NCBI GenBank assembly: GCA_963978895.1
Contig: OZ022243.1
Coordinates: 14,982,765-15,046,764 of the forward strand
DNA: 64,000 nucleotides
Direction: 5' to 3'
From: Erpobdella octoculata
Taxonomy: Eukaryota; Annelida; Clitellata; Hirudinida; Erpobdellidae
Below are positions 9,718 to 20,465 of the stretch, piece after piece. Each line of letters opens with the position of its first letter. The stretch's first letter is position 1. Below the pieces are notes generated by a model, which saw nothing but the letters and a program-made list of their open reading frames with translations, was not told the origin of the DNA and did not search any database. A program made the position numbers and the translations under genes.

Positions 9718-10363
9718 CAATCTCCGGAACAGAACCACACGCGTCACTAGAGGGGCCAGAAACAGCAAGTGGCTCGGGCTCATCATCCTTAACATCATCA
9801 TCAATGTCACAAACAAGGCCATGCACATTACTCAAGCAATCTCCAGATTCATCAGAAAGCGGAGGTGGAGATACCTGCGCTGATGGGTGTACGTCTTGTC
9901 GTAGTGCCGGTAGTGCCTGGTGAACCTCAGATTTCGAACTCTTGACGCAGAGAACAGATAAATTTGTAAAAGACGAACAGCCAGTAGCATCACCGATAGA
10001 GGGAGCTGACACACAAGGAATCTTATTGTTTCCAGAGTTATTGGTAGAAGTTGTACTTGATGTTTGACGTATGGAAAAGTAGATTGAGTTATTATTGAAC
10101 AAACGTAGTATTCGTCCAAAATGGTCGTCTTGTACATTTATTCCAGGTTTATTTTGAACAATATGGAGGGCCTCTAAGATTTTTAGACGATAAGGATCAG
10201 GTTCACGATTGAGCACAACAGTGTTGTCATCGAGAATTTGTCTTGTAAGCTTTTGGTTGTGTGCAGTTCTAAAGTGGGCTAAAATGCTTCCACCTTGAGT
10301 ATGCATAGTGAGGCGTCTGGAGAGAGCCGTACGTGTATGCCCGATGTAAGTTTCTATGTTCTT
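9572..10363 (-). CDS. PLE-C GIY-YIG endonuclease and acidic C-terminal extension
   Basis: Starts within the nuclease at [18 protein letters not shown], followed by the [15 protein letters not shown] helix region and a [16 protein letters not shown] block common to PLE endonucleases. About 150 further residues are rich in Ser, Asp and Pro and end [10 protein letters not shown] before a stop at 9572-9574. The NIT-x-RR-x-R ending is shared with PLE-B and PLE-D. The open frame extends upstream through acidic repeats and (TA)n to 10903, but that is read-through of flanking DNA and not part of the element. Confidence 0.85.
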   Translation of the reverse strand, partial: KNIETYIGHTRTALSRRLTMHTQGGSILAHFRTAHNQKLTRQILDDNTVVLNREPDPYRLKILEALHIVQNKPGINVQDDHFGRILRLFNNNSIYFSIRQTSSTTSTNNSGNNKIPCVSAPSIGDATGCSSFTNLSVLCVKSSKSEVHQALPALRQDVHPSAQVSPPPLSDESGDCLSNVHGLVCDIDDDVKDDEPEPLAVSGPSSDACGSVPEIASNLSNVTVTQVDGGGEDEGVVDSGNAVTMSFCHIINSGNITLRRKRQ

Positions 10364-10365
10364 AT

Positions 10366-10680
10366 GGAGATCAGATAGACTAAGAGTCATTTTAAAATCA
10401 AATAACCGTTTGATGAAGGGATTTATTAGATTTATGGAACGTCTGATCTGATCTAGAATCCTCTGTGGATTGATCTGATTTAGAATCCTCTGTGGATTGA
10501 TCTGATTTAGAATCCTCTGTGGATTGATCTGATTTAGAATCCTCTGTGGATTCATCTGATTTAGAATCCTCTGTGGATTCATCTGATTTAGAATCCTCTG
10601 TGGATTCATCTGATTTAGAATCCTCTGTGGATTCATCTGATTTAGAATCCTCGGTACCGTTCTCTGTTCTTGGCTCATCT
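10366..10680. pseudogene. Rearranged copy of the acidic ORF with an expanded 27-bp minisatellite
   Basis: 10366-10441 (plus) matches 5405-5480. 10442-10680 is the adjoining upstream part in the opposite orientation, so the two halves meet head to head. The minus-strand half contains eight 27-bp units, each coding for STEDSKSDE or close variants; the copy at 5.4 kb has only one. The open frame on the minus strand is translated repeat and not an independent gene. Confidence 0.75.
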
Positions 10681-10741
10681 TTTTCAGAGTTTGTGTGTGT
10701 GTGAATATACATATATATATGTATATACATTTATATGTATG

Positions 10742-11941
<1,200 letters not shown>

Positions 11942-12048
11942 ATTCATATACAATGAAAAACGTTGGGCGCATTATTTTTTATAATTATTTGTTTTACTGA
12001 AGTTTTTATGTTGCAGCCTATATGCGCCCAAAGGTTTTCATTGTATAC
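11942..12048. mobile_element. Small MITE, copy 2
   Basis: Left arm contains ATACAATGAAAAACGTTGG and the right arm is its complement with about two mismatches. It belongs to the same family as 643-758. It ends directly at the head of the third TACCCGG repeat. Confidence 0.65.
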
Positions 12049-12231
12049 TAGCGGTGTACCCGGCGTTACTCAGGTTTTTTAGAGGTTTTTCTAATGTTTG
12101 TCTTTCTCGCTCCCGTTTCCTTCCCCGCTTACGCTCCCGCTCCCGGGCGTTATCCGTTCCCTGTCGCTTTCCCGCTCACTCTTTCGATCTCAGTTGCCCC
12201 CCCCCCTTGATCCGATACTGCATACATACAC
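12047..12231 (+). mobile_element. TACCCGG-family repeat, copy 3
   Basis: Head ACTAGCGGTGTACCCGGCG, then CT-rich DNA (CGCTCCCGTTTCC type words) and a run of C, passing into CACATA/CATA repeats. No tail is visible. Confidence 0.6.
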
Positions 12232-12297
12232 ATACACATACACACATACATACATACATACATACATACATACATACATACATACATACATACATAC
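12232..12297. repeat. (CATA)n, left part of a tract split by two hAT insertions
   Basis: The tract continues at 17475-17486 and 19211-19786 after two transposons. Its last eight bases, ATACATAC, are the target duplication of hAT-B. Confidence 0.9.
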
Positions 12298-12994
12298 TAG
12301 AGATGGGAATCGAACCGAACTCGAACCGAACTTTTCGAACTCAAACCCACATTTTAGCATTTCGAACCGAACTCGAACGAACCCAAATTTTTATGCACCG
12401 AACTCGAACCGAACTCGAACCCAATGACGGTCGAACTTGAACCGAACTCGAACCCATTAATGGTCGAACTCGAACCGAACTCGAACCCATTAATGGTCGA
12501 ACTCGAACCGAACTCGAACCCAGTTAAAACATCATCTGAACAAAATTAAAAAAAGCCAACCTAGAAAATTAAATGACAATCTTGGGCCAAGCTTTTTAAT
12601 ATTACTTATTTGATTATTTTTCTTTGCTTTTTTATCTATGAAAAAGAAAAAACGGACCAGCGTTATTTGTTTTGTTATTGTTTTCATTGTTATAAGCGGC
12701 GGCATTTCTATTCAATAATTTATAATGGATTGTATCATTGTTTCTTCTCCATCGAAAAAACTTGATATAGCGAAAGTTAGAAGTGATTGTAAAAACTTTG
12801 ATAAGCTGGTGTCTCAAAATCAGGCGCGATTAGTAAGATAAGATAAGATAAGATAACGTTTATTATAGTGGTTTAGAAGACTTTACGCCTATAGACAACC
12901 ACTTCGAATTAAAAATAATAATAAATAGAATAAAATAAAATAAATGATAATAATAGATAAATAAACTAATAAAAATAAATAATTGCATAAAAAA

Positions 12995-15949
12995 TCAGTA
13001 TCCATGCCTGGATAGCGCTACTTTAAAAGATGTGGTAGTCTCAGATGCTACAGTGTCATCGTCCAAGTCATTCCATATGTTTACCACTCTAGAACTAAAA
13101 AAAGCCTTTTTTAAAGTCTTTTCTTGTTTTTTAAAAAGCTTGAATCTATGTCCCCTAGTGCTTTGAATCGGTGGTTGTTCGAAAAACATTGCTGGTGTTA
13201 AATCCTCTTTTCCTGTTATTATCTTGTAGGCTTCGATCAAGTCACCCCTACTTCTCCTTTTCTCTAGAGTTGTTAAGCCGCATTGTTTTAATCTTTCTTC
13301 GTAAGGTAACTGGCTTAAATGCTTAATCAACTTTGTAGCCCTCCTTTGTACCTTCTCCAACACTACGATGTCCTTTTTTAAAACAGGGCTCCAAGCTTGT
13401 ACACAATATTCTAGATGTGGTCTTACCAAACATTTGTATAGTCTGATAATTATTTCCTGGTTTCGACTTATTATTGTTCTCTTGACCAATCCTAAGATCT
13501 TATTGGCTCGCTTTGCTGCTTCCGCACACTGTCTTGATGGTTTGCCGCTATTGTGTACTACAACTCCCAGATCTCTTTCCTCTTCAGATGTCTTCAACAA
13601 TATTCCTCCCATCTCATACTGAAACTCTTGATTTCTCTTACCCATGTGCATCACTGAGCATTTATCTACGTTGAACATCATTTGCCAGTCTAGGGACCAT
13701 TGGTATATTTTTGCAAGATCTTTCCTTAAAATGTCGGCATCCAGCTCACACTCTACTTTCATGGATAACTTTGTGTCATCAGCAAATTTCGAAACCTTTG
13801 AACAAGTCGCTAAATCAAGGTCGTTAATGAACAGAACAAATAGTAATGGTCCCAAAACGGATCCTTGCGGTACACCACTTTTTATGCTTTTCCACTCCGA
13901 GTATTTCCCTTTAATTCCCACTTTTTGTCTTCTGTCAGCTAGCCATTCTTTGATCCATCCTCGAATATTACCTCCTATTCCAGCCGCTTCTATTTTTCTC
14001 ATCAACCGTGTATGTGGTACTTTGTCGAAGGCTTTGGCAAAATCCAGATAGACTATGTCTACAGGGGATCCTTTATCTAAGTGGGTATAAACATTTTCAA
14101 AACAATCTAGCAAATTTGTTAGACATGATCGCCTTTGTACGAATCCATGTTGGCTGTTTATCAAAATGCTGTGGTGTCTAATGTGATTCATTAATTCGAG
14201 CTGAATGATTTTTTCCATGACTTTGCAAATAATACACGTGAGACTTACTGGACGATAGTTACTTGCCTCAGATCTGCTACCTTTTTTAAAGAGTGGTACA
14301 ATGATTGCATCTTTCCAATCACGAGGAATTTCTCCAGTTTTCAAGGACCTGTTCATTATTTCTGCTAACACATCGCTTATTTCGTGTCTTACTTCTCTTA
14401 AAAACATGGGATGTAATGCATCGATACCCGGACTTTTATCTGTTTTTAGGTCCTTTAAGTGTCTTTCAACGTTCTCTTTTGTGATAACCACATCAGTCAT
14501 TTTCTCGTCTATTTTCCCCTTAAACATGTTCACAGGTTCCGGTATGTTTTCTATGTCTTCTTCAGTAAAAACCGTACAAAAATAATTATTTAACATTTCA
14601 GCTACCTCTTCATCGTTTTCAACCACTTCGCCTAACTCATTTTTTAACGGCCCCACTAGGTCTTTTCGTTTTTGCTTACTTCGGACATACGCATAGAAAC
14701 TTTTGCTGTCATTTTTTATATTATCCGTCAGCTTTTTCTCATAATCAATTATGGCTCTTTTAATGCTTTTTTTTGTCTCATTTCTTTTCTTGACATATTT
14801 GTCGCGCAATTGTTGCAGTATTATTTCTTTGCCTGTCTCATTATTATTTGCAGCTGCAATTTCATTTCCATTTCGAAGTGTTTGGAACCTTTTCCATGCT
14901 TTGATTTTTGCTCTTCTTATTTTTAAGACTTCCTTTGTTATCCATGGCTGTTTCCTGACAAATTTTTTCTTAATGGGTATGATTTCTTGAATGACCTCCT
15001 CCATGCTCTTTTTGAATAACATCCAGCTGTCATTTACATCCACCGATTCAATTTTTCTCATTATATTCATGTCTCTTATTTTGCTTCTTACTTTGTTATA
15101 ATTTGCTTTAAAAAAATTGTAGCTAATATGAGAATTTATTTTCATGTTACAATCCTGCAGTATTATTTCAAATCTTACAATTTGGTGGTCACTAGAATGA
15201 AAAGGCTCTCCTACAGAGATGTTCTCTATAATGTTCTCATCAGAAGTTATTACCAAATCTAATATATTTTTGTTTCTTGTTGGGTTCATGACATGTTGAT
15301 GTAAAAATTCCCCATTAATACAATCCAAGAATTTATTATCTTGATGTCTTTCTCCTTCCATGTTTATCCAGTTTATATGATAATTGAAATCTCCCATTAT
15401 CAATACAGATTCCTGGCTAACCCTACCCAACAATTCACACAAACCATTATCCACACTTTCATCTACATTTGGGGGTCTGTAGCAAACACCTATTAGTAAA
15501 CTGTTTTTAGCTCCATGGTGTATATCACACCAAAGACTTTCTTTAAACTTATCGCTTGATATATCTGTTCTTTCCACTGCCTTTATTTCATTTTTAACAT
15601 ATAAAATTATACCACCTGCACCATGCCCCTTATTATTTTGATTTTGCCTGTCTTTCCTAAACATAGTGTACCCATTAATTGCTAGTTCAATATCTAATAT
15701 ATCTTCCTTTGCCCATGATTCTGTTATACCAATGATGTCAGGTTTTTCTAATTCCACATAAACTTCCAATGCACATCTTTTTTCTTTGCTTACTATACTT
15801 CTTACATTGGCATAGAAACATTTCAATATTGTTCTTTTTAGTTTAGTTACACTATTGAAACTCTGCCTATTTATTGCTTTTATTATTGCACCTTCTTCAG
15901 CTTTACTATTCTCATATTCCCTGGCACACCCTTCACCTTGTATATCCAT
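12995..15949 (-). CDS. CR1-A ORF2: apurinic-type endonuclease and reverse transcriptase
   Basis: 984 residues without interruption. The N-terminal endonuclease has CFYANVRSI, ITESW (catalytic Glu), GVCYRPP, LIMGDFNYHINW (Asp-x-Asn) and SSDHQIVRFEI (catalytic Asp-His). The RT has RPVSLTCIICKVMEKII, DFAKAFDKVPH (motif A), SGVPQGSVLGPLLF (motif B) and FADDTKL (motif C). The C-terminal part LVRPHLEYCVQAWSPVLKKD with the RRATKLI block is typical of CR1/L2-type elements. The first ATG at 15949 lies inside the end of ORF1 (67-base overlap in another frame), so ORF2 would need reinitiation or a frameshift. Sense and antisense open frames within it are shadows. Confidence 0.95.
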   Translation of the reverse strand: MDIQGEGCAREYENSKAEEGAIIKAINRQSFNSVTKLKRTILKCFYANVRSIVSKEKRCALEVYVELEKPDIIGITESWAKEDILDIELAINGYTMFRKDRQNQNNKGHGAGGIILYVKNEIKAVERTDISSDKFKESLWCDIHHGAKNSLLIGVCYRPPNVDESVDNGLCELLGRVSQESVLIMGDFNYHINWINMEGERHQDNKFLDCINGEFLHQHVMNPTRNKNILDLVITSDENIIENISVGEPFHSSDHQIVRFEIILQDCNMKINSHISYNFFKANYNKVRSKIRDMNIMRKIESVDVNDSWMLFKKSMEEVIQEIIPIKKKFVRKQPWITKEVLKIRRAKIKAWKRFQTLRNGNEIAAANNNETGKEIILQQLRDKYVKKRNETKKSIKRAIIDYEKKLTDNIKNDSKSFYAYVRSKQKRKDLVGPLKNELGEVVENDEEVAEMLNNYFCTVFTEEDIENIPEPVNMFKGKIDEKMTDVVITKENVERHLKDLKTDKSPGIDALHPMFLREVRHEISDVLAEIMNRSLKTGEIPRDWKDAIIVPLFKKGSRSEASNYRPVSLTCIICKVMEKIIQLELMNHIRHHSILINSQHGFVQRRSCLTNLLDCFENVYTHLDKGSPVDIVYLDFAKAFDKVPHTRLMRKIEAAGIGGNIRGWIKEWLADRRQKVGIKGKYSEWKSIKSGVPQGSVLGPLLFVLFINDLDLATCSKVSKFADDTKLSMKVECELDADILRKDLAKIYQWSLDWQMMFNVDKCSVMHMGKRNQEFQYEMGGILLKTSEEERDLGVVVHNSGKPSRQCAEAAKRANKILGLVKRTIISRNQEIIIRLYKCLVRPHLEYCVQAWSPVLKKDIVVLEKVQRRATKLIKHLSQLPYEERLKQCGLTTLEKRRSRGDLIEAYKIITGKEDLTPAMFFEQPPIQSTRGHRFKLFKKQEKTLKKAFFSSRVVNIWNDLDDDTVASETTTSFKVALSRHGY

Positions 15950-16752
15950 TCCCCCGACTGATCATTGTTCTGTTTTTCTTTTGCTTCTATAACAAGTTTC
16001 TTGCATTGTTCTCTCTCTATTCTAGTCATATCGTGGGTCACAGAGACCCTTCTAAACTTTTCCTCTGCATTCTTGAGTTTAAAAAGTGACTCTAATATCA
16101 AATTTTTCTTTGTTGCTTCCTTCAGTTCAACAAGTAGAGGTCTGTCTTTTTCAGATTCCCTGCCAAGTCTGATCACTTTTTTTATATCTAAACTTTCACT
16201 AGATACTTCAAGTACTTTAAATAGTGACAACACAGATTTTCTATCTTCGGTTCTTTTCTGATCTTCTTTATCTGCAGCACTCTCTGCCATCCTATGAATT
16301 ATAATGTTGTTCCTTCTAAGTTCATGCTGGTCTGTATTTCTTATCTTATTTTCCACTTTATTTACTTTTTCTTTTATAGCCTTTATTTCTTTTTTGGTCC
16401 ATTCCTCTTCTTGGATTGAAACGTTAGTTTCCCTGGTCCCATTATTATTGGCTGCTGATGATTTGGAAACAAGCAACTCAGCAAACTTTTCTTCAATCTT
16501 TTGATATGCTTTCTTTTCACATACCTCCAGCTGTTTTTCAACGAGTTTTTTCCCTTCCTCTGCCTTTTCTGCAGATGTCTTTAATAGCAATTTCTCGACC
16601 TCTTTCTCCAACTTGTCAATTCTCAAACAATTGTTGCATACGGAATCTATGAAGTTTTCACCGCTTCCATACATACTACAGTTAATGCACTTAACCATTT
16701 CCTTGCTTTTGAGAACCATATTTGTAAGATAAATGCAAAATAAAACTTCCAC
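15883..16752 (-). CDS. CR1-A ORF1: zinc-ribbon and coiled-coil RNA-binding-type protein
   Basis: 289 residues. Residues about 15-45 carry CINCSMYGS followed by CNNCLRIDKLEKEVEKL, a C-x2-C / C-x2-C ribbon leading into a coiled coil. The middle is rich in Lys/Glu. The C-terminal half begins RRNNIIIHRMAES and includes KKVIRLGRESEKDRPLLVE, the pattern of the RRM-like/CTD half of non-LTR ORF1 proteins. It presumably coats element RNA and acts as a chaperone, as known for the family. It overlaps ORF2 by 67 bases. Confidence 0.8.
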   Translation of the reverse strand: MEVLFCIYLTNMVLKSKEMVKCINCSMYGSGENFIDSVCNNCLRIDKLEKEVEKLLLKTSAEKAEEGKKLVEKQLEVCEKKAYQKIEEKFAELLVSKSSAANNNGTRETNVSIQEEEWTKKEIKAIKEKVNKVENKIRNTDQHELRRNNIIIHRMAESAADKEDQKRTEDRKSVLSLFKVLEVSSESLDIKKVIRLGRESEKDRPLLVELKEATKKNLILESLFKLKNAEEKFRRVSVTHDMTRIEREQCKKLVIEAKEKQNNDQSGEWIYKVKGVPGNMRIVKLKKVQ

Positions 16753-16796
16753 TACTCAAAATAAGATAAGAAAAAGTATATTGACTTATCTTTCCG

Positions 16797-17209
16797 AATA
16801 GAAAACCTCTGAGCGATAATATGTGAGAGACCGCAGTAGATGCGACATGGACAAAGAGTCATATTTGGAATAGTTTCAAGTGTGTTTGCCTTTTGAAGAT
16901 GGTAAAGATGAAATGATTAAATTTAAATTATGTCTATTAAACTATTATAACATTCAAAGTCATTACAGTTTGGGACTATAATTATAGTGTTATTTAAAAT
17001 ATTTTTATAAGTATGGTGCTATTTAAAATACTTTTATTTTTTACATTTACTTTATTTGCATTCAACAGATTTTGAAAGAGCAACTAATATTTTTAAAATA
17101 CAATTACAATTTCTGATTTGTTCTTATTTTAAATAATGTTAAAATAAATGTACCTATTATTTGTGTATTAAAAAATTGAACTAAACTCAATCAATAGTCA
17201 TCACATTTC
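16797..17209 (+). pseudogene. Remnant of the hAT-B interior
   Basis: AT-rich DNA between CR1-A and the right subterminal array. Around 16850-16935 the words WNSF and, in another frame, PFEDGKDEMIKFKLC recall a BED-type zinc-finger exon of hAT transposases, but frames are broken. Weak evidence. Confidence 0.3.
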
Positions 17210-17486
17210 GAGCTAAACTCGAACAAACTTTAACTGGTCGATTACATTCGAACTCGAATAAAAGTCGAACCGAACTCGAACCCCACAGCAACCGAACCCG
17301 AACTGAACTCGAACCCCATAGCAACCAAACCCGAACCGAACTCGAACCCAAAAGGGACCGAACCCGAACCGAACTCGAACCCAAAGGGGACCGAACCCGA
17401 ACCGAACCCGAACCCAAAAATGATCAACCGAACCGAACTCGAACTTCTAATTTTGGGTTCGATTCCCATCTCTAATACATACATAC

Positions 17487-19210
17487 CAGTGTTGACGTAA
17501 GTACTCAGAAAATGTACTTAAGTATAAGTACTAAGTACTCTGTGTTAAATGTACTTTAAGTACAAGTACAAGTACATTATTCATCTTGTACTTAAGTACA
17601 AGTACAGATTTTTAAATTGTACTTAAGTAAAAGTACTCAAGTACATTGAAAATTTTTATTGATCAAAACAAGATTGTTTCCACAGCATAAAACCAAGTAT
17701 TTATTAAAAAAACATCACCAAAATGCCTTGTTTTTATTTAAAAGAAGCAATGTTTCAAAATATGTGTCGCTGAGTCTAGTTAGTATGAGCCCCGCTTGAC
17801 TGAATAATCTTTCAACAGCAGCGGACGATGGAATGGTCGTGTTGAATTTAAGAAAAACCGTTGCAACTGCCGGATACCTAAATAAAATAAAAATTATAAT
17901 TAAATATATCACAAAGTTGTAAATTAAAAAAAAGCTCTCAAGACATCTTGTAACAAATCAAATGTTTACCTTTTTAGTTGATTCATGTCATGTAATGGAT
18001 CATTTAAGTACTGATAGGCTTCCACTTTGTAAGCTGAATCACTACTTTCTGAATCTGGTTCATGAAACCCGTAGAAATCTCCACTTAATTCATAAGAGTA
18101 GATGCAATTTTGTCGAATGAATGAGTTCCTTTGAATCGTCGAAAAGCAAGTACCGCACTGTTCCGACCAAAATCATTTTTTAGCCAGTGGCATGTAACGC
18201 CGATATAACTTCGAGTCTGGTGAGTCCAAATGTCAGCTGTGGTACACACAAATTCACAGTCTTGTAGCGTCTTTTTTAAATTGCCAGCCATTGTATCAAA
18301 CATCAATGTTAACCTTTTTAAAGTTTCTGTACACATTACATTGATTTTGTGATTAATTCCCTCAACCATATCTCTGAACCCTGGACCTTCTACAATAGAC
18401 AGAGGCTGCATGTCCCGAACTACAAATTCTGTTATTAATTGTTCTGCTTTTTAGATGTAACCTGCCGATTTTCTGACATTTCGTCTAGCCGTATTTGCTT
18501 GGCAGATGAACCAGGTCTATCAATATTTCCAGAAGCCCTTCGTTTGACCTGTTTTCTCTGCACGTGCATCGAGTCAATGTGCTCTTTACCATGAGCTCTC
18601 TAAAACCAAATAATACACATTTTAAAATTCTAAGCTTACAAATTATCAAAATTCTAATTCTTAACGTACCTGAATATGCTTGGTGAAATTCGAAGGAGCT
18701 TTGTATTGACCGCGAATGGAATTCTTTTTAGGCTTGCAAAGACTGCAAAGAGCTTCTATATTATCTCCATCGTCAGAGACTATTTCACTGAAATATGTCC
18801 TCACAACTAAAGGCAAAACTTGATTAACTTTGTTGTTATCGGTACGTTCCGATAGATCGGCCATCTTGTAACAAACACGTAAAAAATAGAATGACAAAGC
18901 ATAACCTCGACAACAGGAAATGCTTGAGCATAGAATCTGTTACATAAACACTTATTTTTAAATTTACAAATTATAAATAATTGAAATAATAGTTTTTAAA
19001 TAAAAATAAAATGATTTCTTTTTAAAGTACTTAGCTACTTTTAAAATGTACTTACTCAATAAGTACACTAAAAATGTACTTAAGTACAAGTACTAAGTAC
19101 ACGTCCGCGAAAGGACTTAAGTACAAGTACTCAAGTACACCTATTGTACTTAAGTACGTACTTAAGTACGTACTTAAGTACATAATGTACTTAAGTACTC
19201 GTCATCACTG
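17487..19210 (-). mobile_element. hAT-A, Tol2-like element with an internal deletion
   Basis: Termini CAGTGTTGACGTAAGTAC (17487) and the complement of CAGTGATGACGAGTAC (ending 19210); flanking ATACATAC on both sides is an 8-bp target duplication. Both ends hold many copies of AAGTAC / GTACTTAAGTAC, the subterminal style of Tol2-like hAT elements. It is a near-identical relative of hAT-C (32448-35653) lacking about 0.95 kb of the transposase core. Confidence 0.93.
17715..18864 (-). pseudogene. hAT-A transposase, three exons, core deleted
   Basis: Exon 1 (18864-18670) starts MADLSERTDNN and encodes a BED-type finger (CSLCKPKK with a following H-x-x). It has a good donor (CAG/GTACG). Exon 2 (18599-17970) keeps CTTADIWTHQTRSYIG with the first catalytic Asp but jumps near 18087 from ASTLM to the LSGDFYGFHEP region, removing the second Asp, the C-x2-H motif and the insertion domain. 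There is also a frameshift near 18440. Exon 3 (17877-17715) encodes the dimerisation end AAVERLFSQAGLILT. It can be mobilised only in trans. Confidence 0.9.
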
Positions 19211-19786
19211 ATACATACATACATACATACATACATACATACATACATACATACATACATACATACATACATACATACATACATACATACATACATACAT
19301 ACATACATACATACATACATACATACATACATACATACATACATACATACATACATACATACATACATACATACATACATACATACATACATACATACAT
19401 ACATACATACATACATACATACATACATACATACATACATACATACATACATACATACATACATACATACATACATACATACATACATACATACATACAT
19501 ACATACATACATACATACATACATACATACATACATACATACATACATACATACATACATACATACATACATACATACATACATACATACATACATACAT
19601 ACATACATACATACATACATACATACATACATACATACACACATATATACATACACACACACACATACATACATACATACATACATACATACATACATAC
19701 ATACATACATACATACATACATACATACATACATACATACATACATACATACATACATACATACATACATACATACATACATACAT
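19211..19786. repeat. (CATA)n microsatellite, about 140 units
   Basis: Long tetranucleotide tract with one short CACATA/CACACA interruption near 19637-19665. Its open frames (MYVC repeats) are artefacts of a stop-free repeat. Confidence 0.98.
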
Positions 19787-20190
19787 CGGATTTGTATCAA
19801 AGCAAGAAAAAGAACACGTGTGATAGTTCAAAGCTGGGAAATAAAGTTGAGACAAAAGTTCAAGCTTTGAATCCGCCAAAGGAAAGACCAAAGCTAAGTC
19901 TCCTGTCAAAAGAAAGTGGAAGAAGAAATTGAAAAAAATAGTTTGAGATCATCAATTTTTGGAGATGCTCGCCCAGTCGACACATCTCATAGAGATCAAG
20001 AAATTGAAAAAAGGTTTAAAGAAAATTTAGGCGATCAAGGAAATGCTTGTAAACCGAAATTTATGAGCAGTTTTAAAAACACCAAGTGTTTTCTTTCGAA
20101 GAGGGGGGATATGTAAGATGAGGATGGCTAATCTTACGTATATTTGTGTAAATAGCTTATTTTATTATCTCTTATTATGTTAATTTGTGT
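19787..20190 (+). pseudogene. 3' end of a Gypsy-4-type LTR element
   Basis: Matches 58240-58640 in order: the CGGATTTGTATCAAAGCAAG region, the IFGDARPVDTSHRDQEIE block, a polypurine tract GAAGAGGGGGGATA at 20098-20111 and an LTR starting TGTAAGATGAGGATGG at 20112. The shared IKGKEN-type RNase H ending seen at 58.5 kb is lost here. Everything upstream was replaced by (CATA)n. Confidence 0.75.
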
Positions 20191-20250
20191 ATATGTATAT
20201 GTATATATGCGTTTGTTTATATATATATGTATGTATATATCTGTATTTTG

Positions 20251-20289
<39 letters not shown>

Positions 20290-20379
20290 TTGTATATATA
20301 CATGTATATCTGTTTATATATATATATATGAAAATGTATATATATATATATGAGTTTGTATATATACATATATATCTGT

Positions 20380-20463
<84 letters not shown>
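20191..20463. repeat. TATG/TG-rich DNA passing into (TA)n
   Basis: Mixed TGTATA and (TG)n words to 20380, then (TA)n to 20463. Confidence 0.9.

Positions 20464-20465
<2 letters not shown>

Larger units (their letters stand above)
9195..10363 (-). mobile_element. PLE-C, 5'-truncated Penelope-like element
   Basis: Only the endonuclease, the C-terminal extension and the 3' region remain. The 5' boundary, at about 10363, falls inside the GIY-YIG domain and joins an acidic-gene fragment. Its 3' part leads into HHR-3 and the conserved segment at 9020-9152. Confidence 0.85.
12837..16796 (-). mobile_element. CR1-A, full-length CR1/L2-like non-LTR retrotransposon
   Basis: Minus-strand order: short 5' region, ORF1, overlapping ORF2, about 140 bp of 3' UTR, then about four TTATC units at 12837-12857, a simple-repeat tail as expected for CR1/L2-type elements. 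Both frames are open, so this copy looks intact and possibly recently active. Confidence 0.85.
12298..17474. mobile_element. hAT-B, DNA transposon carrying a nested CR1-like element
   Basis: Termini TAGAGATGGGAATCGAAC at 12298 and its complement ending at 17474 form inverted repeats; both flanks read ATACATAC, an 8-bp target duplication, although it lies in a microsatellite. Both subterminal regions (12310-12525 and 17210-17460) are arrays of CGAACTCGAACC-like words. Little coding sequence of its own remains: 12725-12836 on the plus strand reads MDCIIVSSPSKKLDIAKVRS and may be a first exon interrupted by the CR1 insertion. Assignment to hAT rests on the TAGAG terminus and the 8-bp duplication. 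Confidence 0.75.

Noticed and set aside
13368..16652. Plus-strand frames across 13.3-16.7 kb
   Set aside because: Antisense shadows of the CR1-A ORFs on the minus strand.
19174..19909. Open frames of 195-234 codons reading MYVC repeats
   Set aside because: Translated (CATA)n in three frames; no gene signal.
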